A stretch of DNA of 64,000 nucleotides from Nocardiopsis sp. NRRL B-16309 (GCF_001279585.1 NZ_LGEC01000027.1:62001-126000), one strand, 5' to 3'; shown: positions 32,477-44,480, counted from the first letter of the stretch. Made by a program: numbers and translations. The notes: a model not told the origin generated them from the letters alone.

Positions 32477-33754
32477 TCAGAAGTCGAAGCCGCCGAAGTC
32501 GCCGCCTCCGCCGAAGTCACCTCCGAAGTCGCCGCCCATGTCACCGCCGCCCATGTCGCCGGCGCCCATGTCTCCGCCCATCATGCCGCCGCCGAGCATG
32601 GACCCCATCATGGAGCCCATCATCATGCCGGTGAACATGCCCATCATCATGTCCATCCCGAAGTAGCCGCCGGCGTAGGGCGAGTAGGCCGGGCCCGCGT
32701 CGTAGTAGGGCCGGCGCTCGCCGTCGACCTCGACCAGGCGCACGTCGGGCTGTCCGCCCGTGCGCACGGCCTGGGCGCAGCTGTCGCAGGCCGTGACCGA
32801 CCTCGGGGAGCCGCCGGGCGGGGCCCACTCGACGTCCGTGGTGGACGGGCCGTGCTGCGGGTTGAAGAAGCAGGGCCCGCGCCGTGCGGGCACCTCCTGG
32901 CCGTTCAACCGCGCCCGCGTGGCCGTCATGTAGTAGCGGCCGTCCTCCAGCGCACCGGTCACCATGCGCACCTGGTCGGGTTCCTGGAGGGTGTCGAGCA
33001 GGGACTTGGCCTGGTCGTAGGAGTCCATGGCCCGGGAGTAGTCGGTGCGGGTCTCCTCGTCGACCGCGGAGAGGTCGATCTCCAGCCGCGCGACGTCCTC
33101 GCCCAGCCGGACGACGTCCTCGGTGGCCATCTGCTTGATCTCGGCGAGCTGCTTGGCCTTCTCGGCGGCCCGCTTCTTGCGCTGGTTGTAGACGAACCAG
33201 CCGCCGCCCGCGACGAGCAGGACGAGGATGGCGAGCAGGACGACACCGGACGTGGCGCCCGCGGCGGCGTCCTCCTCGACGGTGTCGATGGCCTCGGGCA
33301 CGGCCGCGAGCGTCGTGATCTGGTTGTTGTCGCCCTCGGCGAGCGCGGCCTCGCGGATGGCCTCGGTGTCCTCGACGTTGGGCGACAGGACGCGGAAGGC
33401 GTCGCTTCCGGCCAGGACGCCGTAGACGCCGTCACCGACCTCGCCCATGACGGGTTCGAGGTAGGTCTCCAGACCGGCCTCGGAGCCGACCGTTCCGGAC
33501 GGCAGGATCACGTAGTAGACGGGGACGTCGGAGCCGGCGGCGGCGGACTCCAGCGCGCTCTCGTCGGCCGACGGGATCTGGTCGGCGATGGTGGGGTCGA
33601 TGAAGACACCGTCGTTCTCCAACTCGGCGACGATGTCCTGGGTCTCGGGTGCCTCGGGCTCGGCCTCCGCCGCGGCGGGCACCACCGAAGCGGTCACCAC
33701 CGCCGCCGCGAGTCCGGCGGTCAGCACTGTGGGTGTTACCAAGCGGCGCAACAT
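32477..33754 (-). CDS. TPM-like secreted/membrane protein with Met-Gly-rich tail
   Basis: A 425-aa protein. ATG 33754 follows a GAGAGG site. It starts with a signal-like segment (VTPTVLTAGLAAAVVTASVVPAAA). An extracytoplasmic domain of about 130 residues (VPVYYVILPSG, VYGVLAGSDAFRVLSP) resembles TPM/Psb32-like domains. A transmembrane helix lies near residue 175 (GVVLLAILVLLVAGGGWFVY), followed by a cytoplasmic coiled-coil-like helical stretch. CFFNPQHGPST and TACDSCAQA suggest a metal or redox site. The last 75 residues are low complexity: MMMGMFTGMMMGSMMGSML then GGDMG/GGDFGG repeats ending GFDF. Function unknown. Confidence 0.7.
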   Translation of the reverse strand: MLRRLVTPTVLTAGLAAAVVTASVVPAAAEAEPEAPETQDIVAELENDGVFIDPTIADQIPSADESALESAAAGSDVPVYYVILPSGTVGSEAGLETYLEPVMGEVGDGVYGVLAGSDAFRVLSPNVEDTEAIREAALAEGDNNQITTLAAVPEAIDTVEEDAAAGATSGVVLLAILVLLVAGGGWFVYNQRKKRAAEKAKQLAEIKQMATEDVVRLGEDVARLEIDLSAVDEETRTDYSRAMDSYDQAKSLLDTLQEPDQVRMVTGALEDGRYYMTATRARLNGQEVPARRGPCFFNPQHGPSTTDVEWAPPGGSPRSVTACDSCAQAVRTGGQPDVRLVEVDGERRPYYDAGPAYSPYAGGYFGMDMMMGMFTGMMMGSMMGSMLGGGMMGGDMGAGDMGGGDMGGDFGGDFGGGGDFGGFDF

Positions 33755-33840
33755 GTCGTTCCTCTCGCCTCCCTCATCCGTAGGGACGAACAAGGCACCT
33801 GGACAGTTCCCGTCAGTCCCAGTGTCTCACCGCACGGACG

Positions 33841-33878
33841 CGCGCGACGGCCCGCCGGAGGAGTCCGGCGGGCCGTCG
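33841..33878 (-). terminator. Hairpin terminator after symporter gene
   Basis: A perfect 17-bp stem (33841-33857 with 33862-33878) closed by GGAG, 29 bp past the symporter stop and between two minus-strand genes. Confidence 0.75.
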
Positions 33879-33906
33879 CGGTCGGGTCGTGAGGGTCCTG
33901 TCGAGG

Positions 33907-35385
33907 TCAGGTCGTGCTCGACCCGGCCGTCTCCTTCTCGTCTGACTGCTCGGACGACGCGGACCGCTCGGACGCCGTCGCGCCGGAGTCCCGGTCCGCG
34001 GCCCCGTCGGTGTCGGCACCGGTCGGGACGGAGTCCGACTCCTCGTCGAGCGGCACGAAGCCGGTCACGCCGCGGGGAGCGTGGTAGCGGGCGGTGTCCA
34101 GGATGCCCTCGCGCTTGGCCACGATCGCCGGGATGAACGCCTGGCCGGCCACGTTGGTGGCGGTACGGCCCATGTCCAGGATCGGGTCGACGGCCAGCAG
34201 CAGGCCCACGCCCTCCAGGGGCAGCCCCACGGTGGACAGGGTCAGGGTCAGCATGACGGTCGCACCGGTGGTGCCGGCGGTGGCGGCCGAACCGATGACC
34301 GAGACGAAGACGATCAGCAGGTAGTCGGTGACGCCCAGGCCGATGCCGAAGAACTGGGCGACGAAGATCGCCGAGATCGCCGGGTAGATCGCGGCGCACC
34401 CGTCCATCTTGGTGGTCGCGCCGAACGGCACCGCGAACGCGGAGTAGTGGCGGGGCACGCCGAAGTTCTGCTCGGCGACCCGCTGGGTCACGGGCAGGGT
34501 GCCCATGGAGGAGCGGGACACGAAGCCGAGCTGGGCGGCGGGCCACACACCGGTCAGGTACTTGACCGGGGAGAGCCCGTTGACGGCGGCGAGCAGCGGG
34601 TAGACGACGAACACCACGAGGGCCAGGCCGACGTAGATGGTGACGGAGAACTGCCCGAGCGCGCCGATGGTGGTCCAGCCGTAGCTGTAGACCGCGTTGC
34701 CGAGCAGGCCGACGGTGCCGATCGGGGCCAGGCGGATGACCCACCACAGGGCCTTGAGCACGACGTCCAGGGCCGACGCGGTGAAGTTGATGAACGGCTC
34801 GGCGGACTTGCCGACCTTCACCGCGGCGATGCCCAGAACCACGGCGATCACGATGAGCTGCAGGGCGTTGAACGACAGCGAGGTCGACAGCGAGCCGTCG
34901 TCGGCGGCCGAGGTGCTGGCGGCCAGGCCGAGGAAGTTGGCCGGGACGATGCTCTCGATGAACGCCAGCCAGGAGCCGGTGGTGCTGGGTTCGGCGGCGG
35001 TGGAGGCGTCCACCGCGCTGTTGAGGCCCGGACGGAAGACCAGTCCGAGCGTGATGCCGATCGCGACCGCGATCAGCGCGGTGATGGCGAACCACAGCAG
35101 CGTCTTCCAGGCCAGCCGGGCGGCGTTGGCGACGTTGCGCAGGTTGGCGATGGAGGAGATGACGGCGAGGACGATCAGCGGCGGGACGATCGTGCGCAGC
35201 AGCGAGACGAAGGTCGAGCCGACGGTCTCCAGGGTGACGGCGAGCCAGTTCGGCTCACCGTCGCCGGTGGTGCCGAGCTGGAGGGCGACGACGCCCAGCA
35301 GGAGGCCGAGGACCAGGCCGGCCAGGACCTGGGCGGCGAACGGGAAGCGTGGACGCTTGCGCTTGACGGTGGTCTGCGCGGACAC
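33907..35385 (-). CDS. Dicarboxylate/amino acid:cation symporter (DAACS family)
   Basis: A 492-aa membrane protein with about eight helices and two re-entrant hairpins. Diagnostic stretches are FVSRSSMGTLPVT (serine-rich HP1), FGATTKMDGCAAIYPAI (the NMDG motif, with Lys replacing Asn) and SAATAGTTGATVMLTLTLSTVGLPLEGVGLLLAVDPILDMGRTATNVAGQ (HP2 and helix 8 with the substrate-binding Asp-Thr-Asn pattern). It imports acidic amino acids or C4-dicarboxylates with Na+ or H+. GTG 35385 has GGAG upstream. The final 55 residues are an acidic Ser/Thr-rich cytoplasmic tail. Confidence 0.9.
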   Translation of the reverse strand: MSAQTTVKRKRPRFPFAAQVLAGLVLGLLLGVVALQLGTTGDGEPNWLAVTLETVGSTFVSLLRTIVPPLIVLAVISSIANLRNVANAARLAWKTLLWFAITALIAVAIGITLGLVFRPGLNSAVDASTAAEPSTTGSWLAFIESIVPANFLGLAASTSAADDGSLSTSLSFNALQLIVIAVVLGIAAVKVGKSAEPFINFTASALDVVLKALWWVIRLAPIGTVGLLGNAVYSYGWTTIGALGQFSVTIYVGLALVVFVVYPLLAAVNGLSPVKYLTGVWPAAQLGFVSRSSMGTLPVTQRVAEQNFGVPRHYSAFAVPFGATTKMDGCAAIYPAISAIFVAQFFGIGLGVTDYLLIVFVSVIGSAATAGTTGATVMLTLTLSTVGLPLEGVGLLLAVDPILDMGRTATNVAGQAFIPAIVAKREGILDTARYHAPRGVTGFVPLDEESDSVPTGADTDGAADRDSGATASERSASSEQSDEKETAGSSTT

Positions 35386-35873
35386 GGCAGGTGACTCCAG
35401 ACGTGGTGGAAGGCGTCCGGGCGCGGGTGAACGACGGCGCGGTCGGCGCCGTGGGACAGCAGGGGCCCGGCTCGGGGGATGGGGCGGGATCACCGCGGGA
35501 GGGTGATCTGGGGGTGGGTACGGGTGTGCGGCGCGCAGCCCGGACGGGCGCGCGTGAACCTAGCTACACGCGTGGCTGTCGAAGCGGCACAGGTCGATGT
35601 GCCACCTTCGCGTCAGTCCCCAGATGTTCGTCACAATGGAGAACAATAACCGTGGTTCCCACTTTGTTCCATACGGTCATCGGATGAATCTTGGCGGCGG
35701 GGGCCCGCAGCGCCCGTGTGGCGGGCGTCCTGGCGCCCCGAGGGCCACGGGAGTGCGGCGAGGATCACCCTCGGCGCGGCCTCGGGTGAGACGATCCAGG
35801 AAGACACCGTGACGGGGTGACAGAGCTGGCCACCGTGGGCGACGAGAACGATCCGACGACCGGAGGCAGCGAC
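35386..35873. promoter_or_regulatory. Intergenic region upstream of symporter
   Basis: 488 bp without a supported gene. An A+T-richer patch at about 35625-35690 contains inverted arms GAACAA (35641-35646) and TTGTTC (35664-35669), a possible operator or promoter region. The rest is plain GC-rich sequence. Confidence 0.3.
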
Positions 35874-36137
35874 ATGTCTGTTCCAACCGTGGCCGAGCGC
35901 CCGGTCTCCGAGTTCGGCGAGGTGAGGCTTCCCATGCCCCCGCAGGATGGCTGCACCGCCGACGACCTCGACCGCATCCCGGATCTTCCGCCGCACACCG
36001 AACTCATCGACGGAAGCCCTGTACTCGCGAGCCCCCATGCTTCAGCGCTGACCTGGAACGTTGGCGGGGGAGGCCCCGGCTCTCCGGTGCCTCCCCCTCG
36101 TGTCCGCCCGGAGCGGGTGGGCGCTACGCGTCCTTGA
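35874..36137 (+). pseudogene. Truncated Uma2-family endonuclease
   Basis: ATG 35874, with GGAGG 7-8 nt upstream, opens an 87-aa frame. The first 55 residues look like the N-terminus of Uma2/DUF820 proteins (FTADDLDRIPD-like CTADDLDRIPDLPPHTELIDGSPVLASP). Full members are about 190 aa and carry the PD-(D/E)XK core after this point. Here homology stops and the frame runs into Gly/Pro-rich DNA, partly the terminator of the neighbouring accA2. It is therefore a broken copy. An intact relative lies at 42804-43424. Confidence 0.7.
36066..36097 (-). terminator. Hairpin terminator after biotin carboxylase gene
   Basis: Arms GGGGGAGGC (36066-36074) and GCCTCCCCC (36089-36097), inner CCGG pairing, 27 bp past the minus-strand stop at 36124. 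Confidence 0.65.
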
Positions 36138-37893
36138 TCTCGCAGACCACCGCGCCGTTGCCGATGGTCTCGCCCGCGGCGACCTTCAACCCGCTGACCG
36201 TGCCCGCCTTGTGGGCGGTCAGGGGCTGCTCCATCTTCATGGCCTCGATGACCACGACCGTGTCGCCCTCGGAGACCTGGGCGCCCTCCTCGGCCACCAG
36301 CTTGACCACCGTGCCCTGCATGGGCGAGACCAGCGCGTCACCGCTGACCGCCGCCGCGCCCCCGCCGCCCTTGCGCGAGGCGCGCTTGCGGCGCTCGCCG
36401 CCCGATTCGGCCGGAGCCGCCGCGGCGGCGCCCAGCCCCGCGGGCAGCACCACGTCCAGGCGCCTGCCGCCCACCTCGACGGTGACCGTCTCGCGCTCGG
36501 CCGCACCGGCCTCGCCGGGCGTCCCCGTCCACGGTTCGATGGTGTTGTCGAACTCGGTCTCGATCCACCGCGTGTACACCCCGAACTCCCGCTCCGGGTC
36601 GGCCGGGGCGAACGCCGGATCGGACACCACCGCCTGGTGGAACGGGATGACCGTGGGCATCCCGCCCACGGTGAACTCCGCCAGCGCCCGCCGCGAGCGC
36701 TCGAGCGCCTCGGCGCGGGTGCGCCCCGTCACGATGAGCTTGGCCACCATCGAGTCGAAGGCCTGCGGGACGGTGAACCCGGCCTCGCACCCGGTGTCCA
36801 CCCGCACGCCCGGCCCGCCCGGCAGCGACAGCTTGGTGATCGTGCCCGGCGCCGGCATGAAGCCCCGGCCCGCGTCCTCGGCGTTGATCCGGAACTCGAA
36901 GGAGTGCCCGCGCGCCGGCGGATCGTCGAAGCCCAGCTCCTGCCCGTCGGCGACGCGGAACATCTCCCTCACCAGGTCCACCCCGGTGACCTCCTCGGTC
37001 ACCGGGTGCTCCACCTGGAGCCGGGTGTTGACCTCCAGGAAGGAGATGGTGCCGTCCGCCCCGACCAGGAACTCACACGTGCCCGCGCCCACGTACCCGG
37101 CCTCGGCCAGGATGGCCTTGGAGGCCGCGTACAGCTGTTCGTTCTGCTCCGGGGTCAGGAAGGGGGCCGGGGCCTCCTCCACGAGTTTCTGGTGGCGGCG
37201 CTGCAGCGAGCAGTCGCGGGTGGAGACCACCACGACGTTGCCGTGGGTGTCGGCCAGGCACTGGGTCTCCACGTGGCGGGGCCGGTCCAGGTAGCGCTCC
37301 ACGAAGCACTCCCCGCGCCCGAACGCGGTGACGGCCTCGCGCACCGCCGACTCGTAGGCGTCGGGGACCTGGTCCAGGGTGTGGGCGACCTTGAGGCCGC
37401 GGCCGCCGCCGCCGAAGGCGGCCTTGATCGCGAGGGGCAGCCCGTGCTCCCGTGCGAAGGCCACCACCTCCTCGGCGGACTCCACCGGGTCCGGGGTGCC
37501 CGCCACCAGCGGGGCGCCGACCCGCTGCGCGATGTGGCGGGCCTGGACCTTGTCGCCCAGGGCGGTGATCGCCGAGGGGGGCGGGCCGATCCAGGTGAGC
37601 CCGGCGTCGATGACGGCCTGGGCGAAGTCGGCGTTCTCGGCCAGGAACCCGTAGCCGGGGTGGACGGCGTCGGCGCCCGACTCCGCGGCCACGGCCAGCA
37701 GTTTGGCGATGTCGAGGTAGGAGTCGGCGGGGGTGGCCCCGCCCAGGGCGTGGGCCTCGTCGGCGACCTTGGCGTGCAGCGCGTCCAGGTCGGGTTCGGC
37801 GTAGACGGCGACGCTGCCCAGGCCCGCGTCGCGACAGGCGCGGGCGATGCGGACGGCGATCTCGCCGCGGTTGGCGATCAGAACTTTACGCAC
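36124..37893 (-). CDS. accA2: Acyl-CoA carboxylase alpha subunit (biotin carboxylase-BCCP)
   Basis: A 589-aa protein that carboxylates its own biotin with ATP and bicarbonate and passes CO2 to the beta subunit. The biotin carboxylase part starts VLIANRGEIAVRIARACRDAG. It contains KAAFGGGGRGLKV (ATP loop), STRDCSLQRRHQKLVEE and FLEVNTRLQVEHPVTE. A variable linker follows. The BCCP domain ends the protein with VVIEAMKMEQPLTAHKAG, whose central Lys accepts biotin. GTG 37893 has AGGAGG 10 nt upstream. It lies 84 bp downstream of the epsilon gene in a pccB-pccE-accA2 order; birA is 6 kb away. Confidence 0.93.
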   Translation of the reverse strand: MRKVLIANRGEIAVRIARACRDAGLGSVAVYAEPDLDALHAKVADEAHALGGATPADSYLDIAKLLAVAAESGADAVHPGYGFLAENADFAQAVIDAGLTWIGPPPSAITALGDKVQARHIAQRVGAPLVAGTPDPVESAEEVVAFAREHGLPLAIKAAFGGGGRGLKVAHTLDQVPDAYESAVREAVTAFGRGECFVERYLDRPRHVETQCLADTHGNVVVVSTRDCSLQRRHQKLVEEAPAPFLTPEQNEQLYAASKAILAEAGYVGAGTCEFLVGADGTISFLEVNTRLQVEHPVTEEVTGVDLVREMFRVADGQELGFDDPPARGHSFEFRINAEDAGRGFMPAPGTITKLSLPGGPGVRVDTGCEAGFTVPQAFDSMVAKLIVTGRTRAEALERSRRALAEFTVGGMPTVIPFHQAVVSDPAFAPADPEREFGVYTRWIETEFDNTIEPWTGTPGEAGAAERETVTVEVGGRRLDVVLPAGLGAAAAAPAESGGERRKRASRKGGGGAAAVSGDALVSPMQGTVVKLVAEEGAQVSEGDTVVVIEAMKMEQPLTAHKAGTVSGLKVAAGETIGNGAVVCEIKDA

Positions 37894-37977
37894 GGTGGGA
37901 AATCCTCCTGCTGTGGCGTGGGACGCTCACACGCCGCACGCTCGACGAGTCGGTGCTGTGGTCGCGGGACACGGGGC

Positions 37978-38205
37978 TCACCGCAGGCTCCGGCGCCAGG
38001 TGCCGGGTCCGGGGTGGAGCCGGGGCCGCAGCGTGCGGGAGCGGTCCCGCCAGCCGGAGGCGGGCGCGGTCGGTGCCGGTGCCTCGGCGGCGGCCCTGGC
38101 GGCGGCCGCGTGTGCGCTGAGCACGGCGGTGAGCGCCGCGAGCTCCTCGGCGGTCGGTTCGCCCCGGACCACGACCAGGTGGGGCTGCTTCTCGTGCCCG
38201 GTCAC
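37978..38205 (-). CDS. pccE: Acyl-CoA carboxylase epsilon subunit
   Basis: A 75-aa protein easily missed. GTG 38205 overlaps the stop of the beta-subunit gene as GTGA. It opens with HLVVVRGEPTAEELAALTAVL, the typical AccE/PccE core (V-x-G-x-P-[ST]-x-E-E-[LV]-A-A-L). An Ala-rich helix and an SGWRDRSRTLR tail, also typical of this family, follow. The epsilon subunit stabilises and activates actinobacterial acyl-CoA carboxylases and is found only in this group. Gene order with the beta and alpha subunits confirms the identity. Confidence 0.9.
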   Translation of the reverse strand: MTGHEKQPHLVVVRGEPTAEELAALTAVLSAHAAAARAAAEAPAPTAPASGWRDRSRTLRPRLHPGPGTWRRSLR

Positions 38206-39812
38206 AGCGGAATATTCCCGTGCTTCTTGGGCGGTAGCTGCTCGCGCTTGTTCTGCAGCGCCCTGAGCGCCTTGGCGACCTGGTCGCGGGTCTCGGACGG
38301 CAGGATGACGCCGTCCACGTAGCCGCGCTCGGCCGCCGAGTAGGGGTTGAGGAGCGTGTCCTCGTACTCGCCGACCAGCCGCGTGCGCTCGGCCTCGACG
38401 TCCTCGGCCTCGGCCAGCGTGCGCCGGTGCAGGATGTTGACCGCGCCCTGGGCGCCCATGACCGCGATCTGCGCGGTCGGCCAGGCCAGGTTGACGTCGG
38501 CGCCCAGGTGCTTGGACCCCATCACGTCGTAGGCGCCGCCGAAGGCCTTGCGGGTGATCACGGTGATGAGCGGGACCGTGGCCTCGGCGTAGGCGTACAG
38601 GAGCTTGGCGCCGCGGCGGATGATGCCGTCCCACTCCTGGTCCGTCCCGGGCAGGAACCCGGGCACGTCCACGAAGGTCAGCACCGGGACGTTGAACGCG
38701 TCGCAGGTGCGCACGAAGCGCGCGGCCTTCTCGGAGGCGTCGATGTCCAGGCAGCCGGCGAAGCTCATCGGCTGGTTGGCGACCACTCCGACCGACCGGC
38801 CGTCCACGCGCCCGAAGCCCACCACGATGTTGGTGGCGAACTGGGCGTGGACCTCCAGGAAGTCGCCGTCGTCGAGTACCGCCTCCACGACCTGCCGCAT
38901 GTCGTAGGGCTGGTTCGCCGAGTCCGGGATGAAGGTGTCCAGCGCCAGGTCGGTGTCGGTCGCCTCGGCGCCCGCGGGGGACTCCGCGGGCAGGATCGGC
39001 GCCTCTTCCAGGTTGTTGTCCGGCAGGTGCGAGAGCAGGGTCCGGACGTAGTCGATGGCGTCCTGCTCGTCGGCGCCCATGTAGTGGGCCACGCCCGAGC
39101 GGGTGTTGTGGGTGCGGGCCCCGCCGAGCTCCTCCATCGACACGTCCTCGCCGGTGACCGTCTTGATGACGTCCGGACCGGTGATGAACATCTGGGAGGT
39201 CTCGTCGACCATGACGACGAAGTCGGTCAGGGCGGGGGAGTAGACGTGCCCGCCGGCCGCCGCGCCCATGATCAGGGAGATCTGCGGGATGACGCCGGAG
39301 GCGTGGGTGTTGCGCTTGAAGATCTCGGCGTAGAGCCCCAGCGCGACCACCCCCTCCTGGATGCGCGCGCCGCCGCCCTCGTTGATGCCCACGACGGGGC
39401 ACCCGTTGGTGAGGGCGTGGTCGAGCACCTTGCAGATCTTCTCGCCGTACACCTCTCCCAGCGATCCGCCGAAGACGGTGACGTCCTGGCTGAAGACGGC
39501 GACGGGGCGTCCGTCGACCGTGCCGTGGCCGGTGACGACGCCGTCGCCGTAGGGGCGGTTGCGGTCCAGACCGAAGTTGGTGGATCGGTGTCGGGCCAGG
39601 GCGTCGAACTCCACGAACGAGCCGGGATCGAGGAGTGCGTCGATCCGCTCGCGTGCGGTCATCTTGCCTTTGGCGTGCTGTTTCTCGACGGCTCGCGCGG
39701 ACCCGGCATGGACGGCTTCGTACCTGCGCCGTTGCAGGTCGGCGAGCTTGCCCGCGGTGGTGTGGATGTCGATCTCAGCCGCGGACAGCGGTTCAGGGGC
39801 TTCGTTGGCCAT
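38202..39812 (-). CDS. pccB: Propionyl-CoA carboxylase beta subunit
   Basis: A 536-aa carboxyltransferase. Halves of the crotonase-like fold show GINEGGGARIQEGV and GAAAGGHVYSPALTDFVVMV (N-terminal oxyanion hole) and VDVPGFLPGTDQEWDGIIRRGAKLLYAYAEATVP (C-terminal). ITRKAFGGAYDVMGSKHLGAD has Asp at the position which, as I recall for Streptomyces coelicolor PccB, favours propionyl-CoA over acetyl-CoA (Ile in AccB). The product methylmalonyl-CoA feeds central metabolism or polyketide synthesis. First gene of the pccB-pccE-accA2 unit; order and the nearby birA and cyclase match S. coelicolor SCO4921-4928 as I remember it. Confidence 0.92.
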   Translation of the reverse strand: MANEAPEPLSAAEIDIHTTAGKLADLQRRRYEAVHAGSARAVEKQHAKGKMTARERIDALLDPGSFVEFDALARHRSTNFGLDRNRPYGDGVVTGHGTVDGRPVAVFSQDVTVFGGSLGEVYGEKICKVLDHALTNGCPVVGINEGGGARIQEGVVALGLYAEIFKRNTHASGVIPQISLIMGAAAGGHVYSPALTDFVVMVDETSQMFITGPDVIKTVTGEDVSMEELGGARTHNTRSGVAHYMGADEQDAIDYVRTLLSHLPDNNLEEAPILPAESPAGAEATDTDLALDTFIPDSANQPYDMRQVVEAVLDDGDFLEVHAQFATNIVVGFGRVDGRSVGVVANQPMSFAGCLDIDASEKAARFVRTCDAFNVPVLTFVDVPGFLPGTDQEWDGIIRRGAKLLYAYAEATVPLITVITRKAFGGAYDVMGSKHLGADVNLAWPTAQIAVMGAQGAVNILHRRTLAEAEDVEAERTRLVGEYEDTLLNPYSAAERGYVDGVILPSETRDQVAKALRALQNKREQLPPKKHGNIPL

Positions 39813-40064
39813 AACAGCTCAGGTTAGCCCTCGCGTGCCGACGGCCGGGAACCTGGCCCACGGTTTCCCGGCGGTCCGTGCGGCCGGGTCCACGTGCGGC
39901 GACTCAGGGGGGACGGGCGCGGAATGGTCCGCTTCGGTTCCGAGAACGGCGTGATTTCCTGTTCACGGAACCTCGGGAGTAACAATGATTAACGCGTTGG
40001 CAAAACCGTCAAAATACACCCCCGCGCACCTGCCCACGTGCGCGATCTCTGTATGGTCGGGCCT

Positions 40065-42710
<2,646 letters not shown>

Positions 42711-42725
42711 CCCCGCGCGCGGACC

Positions 42726-42773
42726 GCGCGGCGGCGCCCCCGTACCCGTCCGGGTGCGGGGGCGCCGCCGCGC
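42726..42773. terminator. Very long hairpin between convergent ppc and Uma2 genes
   Basis: About 21-22 paired bases on each side (42726-42747 with 42752-42773, one G-T pair) and a GTCC loop. Placed midway between the stops of ppc and the minus-strand Uma2 gene, so it likely serves both. Confidence 0.85.
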
Positions 42774-42803
42774 TGTGAGCGGTCCGGCCGGGACCGGGCC
42801 GGT

Positions 42804-43424
42804 TCAGGCCGGGAGGCCGGAGGCGTCGAGCGTGAGGTCGAACGGCTCGGGCAGGTGGATGTCCTTGCCGAACGGGACCTTGGTGATGTCGGTATACCGA
42901 CCGTCCTCGGGGCTGGAGAAGAGCGTGACTTCTCCACGCCCGGTGATGGGGTCCCAGCGGTCCACCAGGAGGTACAGGGGAATGTGTGCGTGCGCGTAGC
43001 CCCGGAGCTTGGCCCTGCGGTCCCTGTCCGCCGTGCTCTTCGACGTGACCTCGACTACAAGGAGAGCGTCGGCAGCGGAATGCTCGGGGGCGCGGTCCAA
43101 GATCCGGCCCGGAAGGATCACCAGGTCCGGAATGGACAGACTGCCGTGTGCCGGGATGCGCAGGTCGATGTTCTGGTGGACAGTGCACTCGCTGATCCGG
43201 CTCCCGTCACGGAACTTCTCTCGGAAGAGGCGTGTCTGGAGCTGGTCGATGATCTCGCTGTGTTCGTCCTTGGGGGGAGTCACGATGTGGATGTCGCCTT
43301 CGATGATCTCGGCCCGCCAGCCCTCGGGCAGGTCCAGCTGTTCCCAGGCGCGCAACACGACTTCCCAGTGGGACGGCACGGTGTCCACTGTCTCCGCTTC
43401 TGCTTCCGCTTCCGCGATACTCAT
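42804..43424 (-). CDS. Uma2-family PD-(D/E)XK endonuclease-like protein
   Basis: A 206-aa protein. ATG 43424 has GGAGGTGA 8 nt upstream; a longer frame adds a shadow of birA and no better start. It begins with a short EAEAEAEAE run and continues WRAEIIEGDIHIVTPP. The PD-(D/E)XK core follows, with SIPDLVILPG and ALLVVEVTSKSTADRDRRAKLRGYA, holding the Asp, Glu and Lys expected of the active site, and IPLYLLVDRWD. Uma2 genes are scattered in many copies through actinomycete genomes with no proven function. The copy is complete, unlike the remnant at 35874. Confidence 0.85.
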   Translation of the reverse strand: MSIAEAEAEAETVDTVPSHWEVVLRAWEQLDLPEGWRAEIIEGDIHIVTPPKDEHSEIIDQLQTRLFREKFRDGSRISECTVHQNIDLRIPAHGSLSIPDLVILPGRILDRAPEHSAADALLVVEVTSKSTADRDRRAKLRGYAHAHIPLYLLVDRWDPITGRGEVTLFSSPEDGRYTDITKVPFGKDIHLPEPFDLTLDASGLPA

Positions 43425-43553
43425 CTGCCGCGTCACCTCCGGTAACCGGACGTAGCAACTCGCCATCATCGCTGTGCTGGTTCCAGGGTAACCGGCGGCG
43501 TTCCGGGGCACAGGGGTTTCCGGTTCGGGATTCGGCGCTGCTGTAATGGGGGC

Positions 43554-44417
43554 ATGCCGAGTGACACCGAGACCTTCCCCCGCCCGCCGCTCGACGCCGC
43601 GGCGCTCAACGCCGCACTCGTCCGCCCCGGGAGGATGTGGCGCGGCGTCGAGGTGGTGCCCGCCGTGGGGTCGACCAACTCCGAACTGGTCGCGCGGTCC
43701 GCGACTGGGGCGCCGCACGGCAGCGTCCTGGTGACCGAGCACCAGACGGCGGGGCGGGGGCGGCTGGGGCGCGTGTTCACCACGCCGGACCGCGCGGCGC
43801 TGACCTTCTCCGTCCTGTTGCGTCCCCGGGTGCCGACCAACGCGCTGGGCTGGATCCCCGTGATCATGGGCGTGGCCGCGGTCGTCGCCGTGCGGCGGGT
43901 GTCCGGGGTGGCGGCCGTGCTCAAGTGGCCCAACGACCTCCTCGTTCCCGCCGCGGAGCGAGCCGGGGAGTCCGAGGAGGACGGCAAGCTCGCGGGCATC
44001 CTGTCCGAGGCGGACTTCTCCGCTCCGGACGCCCTGGGGGTGGTGGTGGGGATCGGCCTCAACGTCTCCCAGGACCGCTCCGAGCTGCCCGTGGACACCG
44101 CGGTCTCACTGCGGGGCGAGGGTGCCGCGAGCCTGGACCGGGGCGACCTCCTCACCGCGCTGCTGGAGGAGTTCGAGGAGCTCTACACCCCCTGGTCGGC
44201 CGCCGGCGGCGACGCCGGCGCGTGCGGTCTGGCCGCGGCCTACCGTGAACTCTGCGTGACCATCGGCCGTCGGGTCCGTGTCCACCTGCCCGGCGACGGA
44301 CTGCTGGAGGGCGTCGCGGCCGGTGTCGACGGCGACGCCCGCCTGTTGGTCGACGGCCCCGAGGGCCGGACGGCGCTGAGCGCGGGCGACGTCGTCCACG
44401 TGCGGCCGGGCGGCTGA
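43554..44417 (+). CDS. birA: Biotin--[acetyl-CoA-carboxylase] ligase
   Basis: A 287-aa class I ligase without the N-terminal DNA-binding domain of E. coli BirA, so it does not act as a repressor. GSTNSELVARSATGAPHGSVLVTEHQTAGRGRLGRVF includes the GRGRLGR biotin-AMP loop. KWPNDLLV and GKLAGILSEADF are the adenylate and catalytic Lys segments. The C-terminal SH3-like cap ends VHVRPGG. It attaches biotin to the Lys in EAMKM of the alpha subunit (36124-37893). Same gene neighbourhood as in S. coelicolor and mycobacteria. Confidence 0.93.
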   Translation: MPSDTETFPRPPLDAAALNAALVRPGRMWRGVEVVPAVGSTNSELVARSATGAPHGSVLVTEHQTAGRGRLGRVFTTPDRAALTFSVLLRPRVPTNALGWIPVIMGVAAVVAVRRVSGVAAVLKWPNDLLVPAAERAGESEEDGKLAGILSEADFSAPDALGVVVGIGLNVSQDRSELPVDTAVSLRGEGAASLDRGDLLTALLEEFEELYTPWSAAGGDAGACGLAAAYRELCVTIGRRVRVHLPGDGLLEGVAAGVDGDARLLVDGPEGRTALSAGDVVHVRPGG

Positions 44418-44480
44418 GCGCTCCCCCCGGTTGTCCACAAGCGGCCGTCGGAGGCCTCCCGCGGCGGGGCGGCTTGTGCC

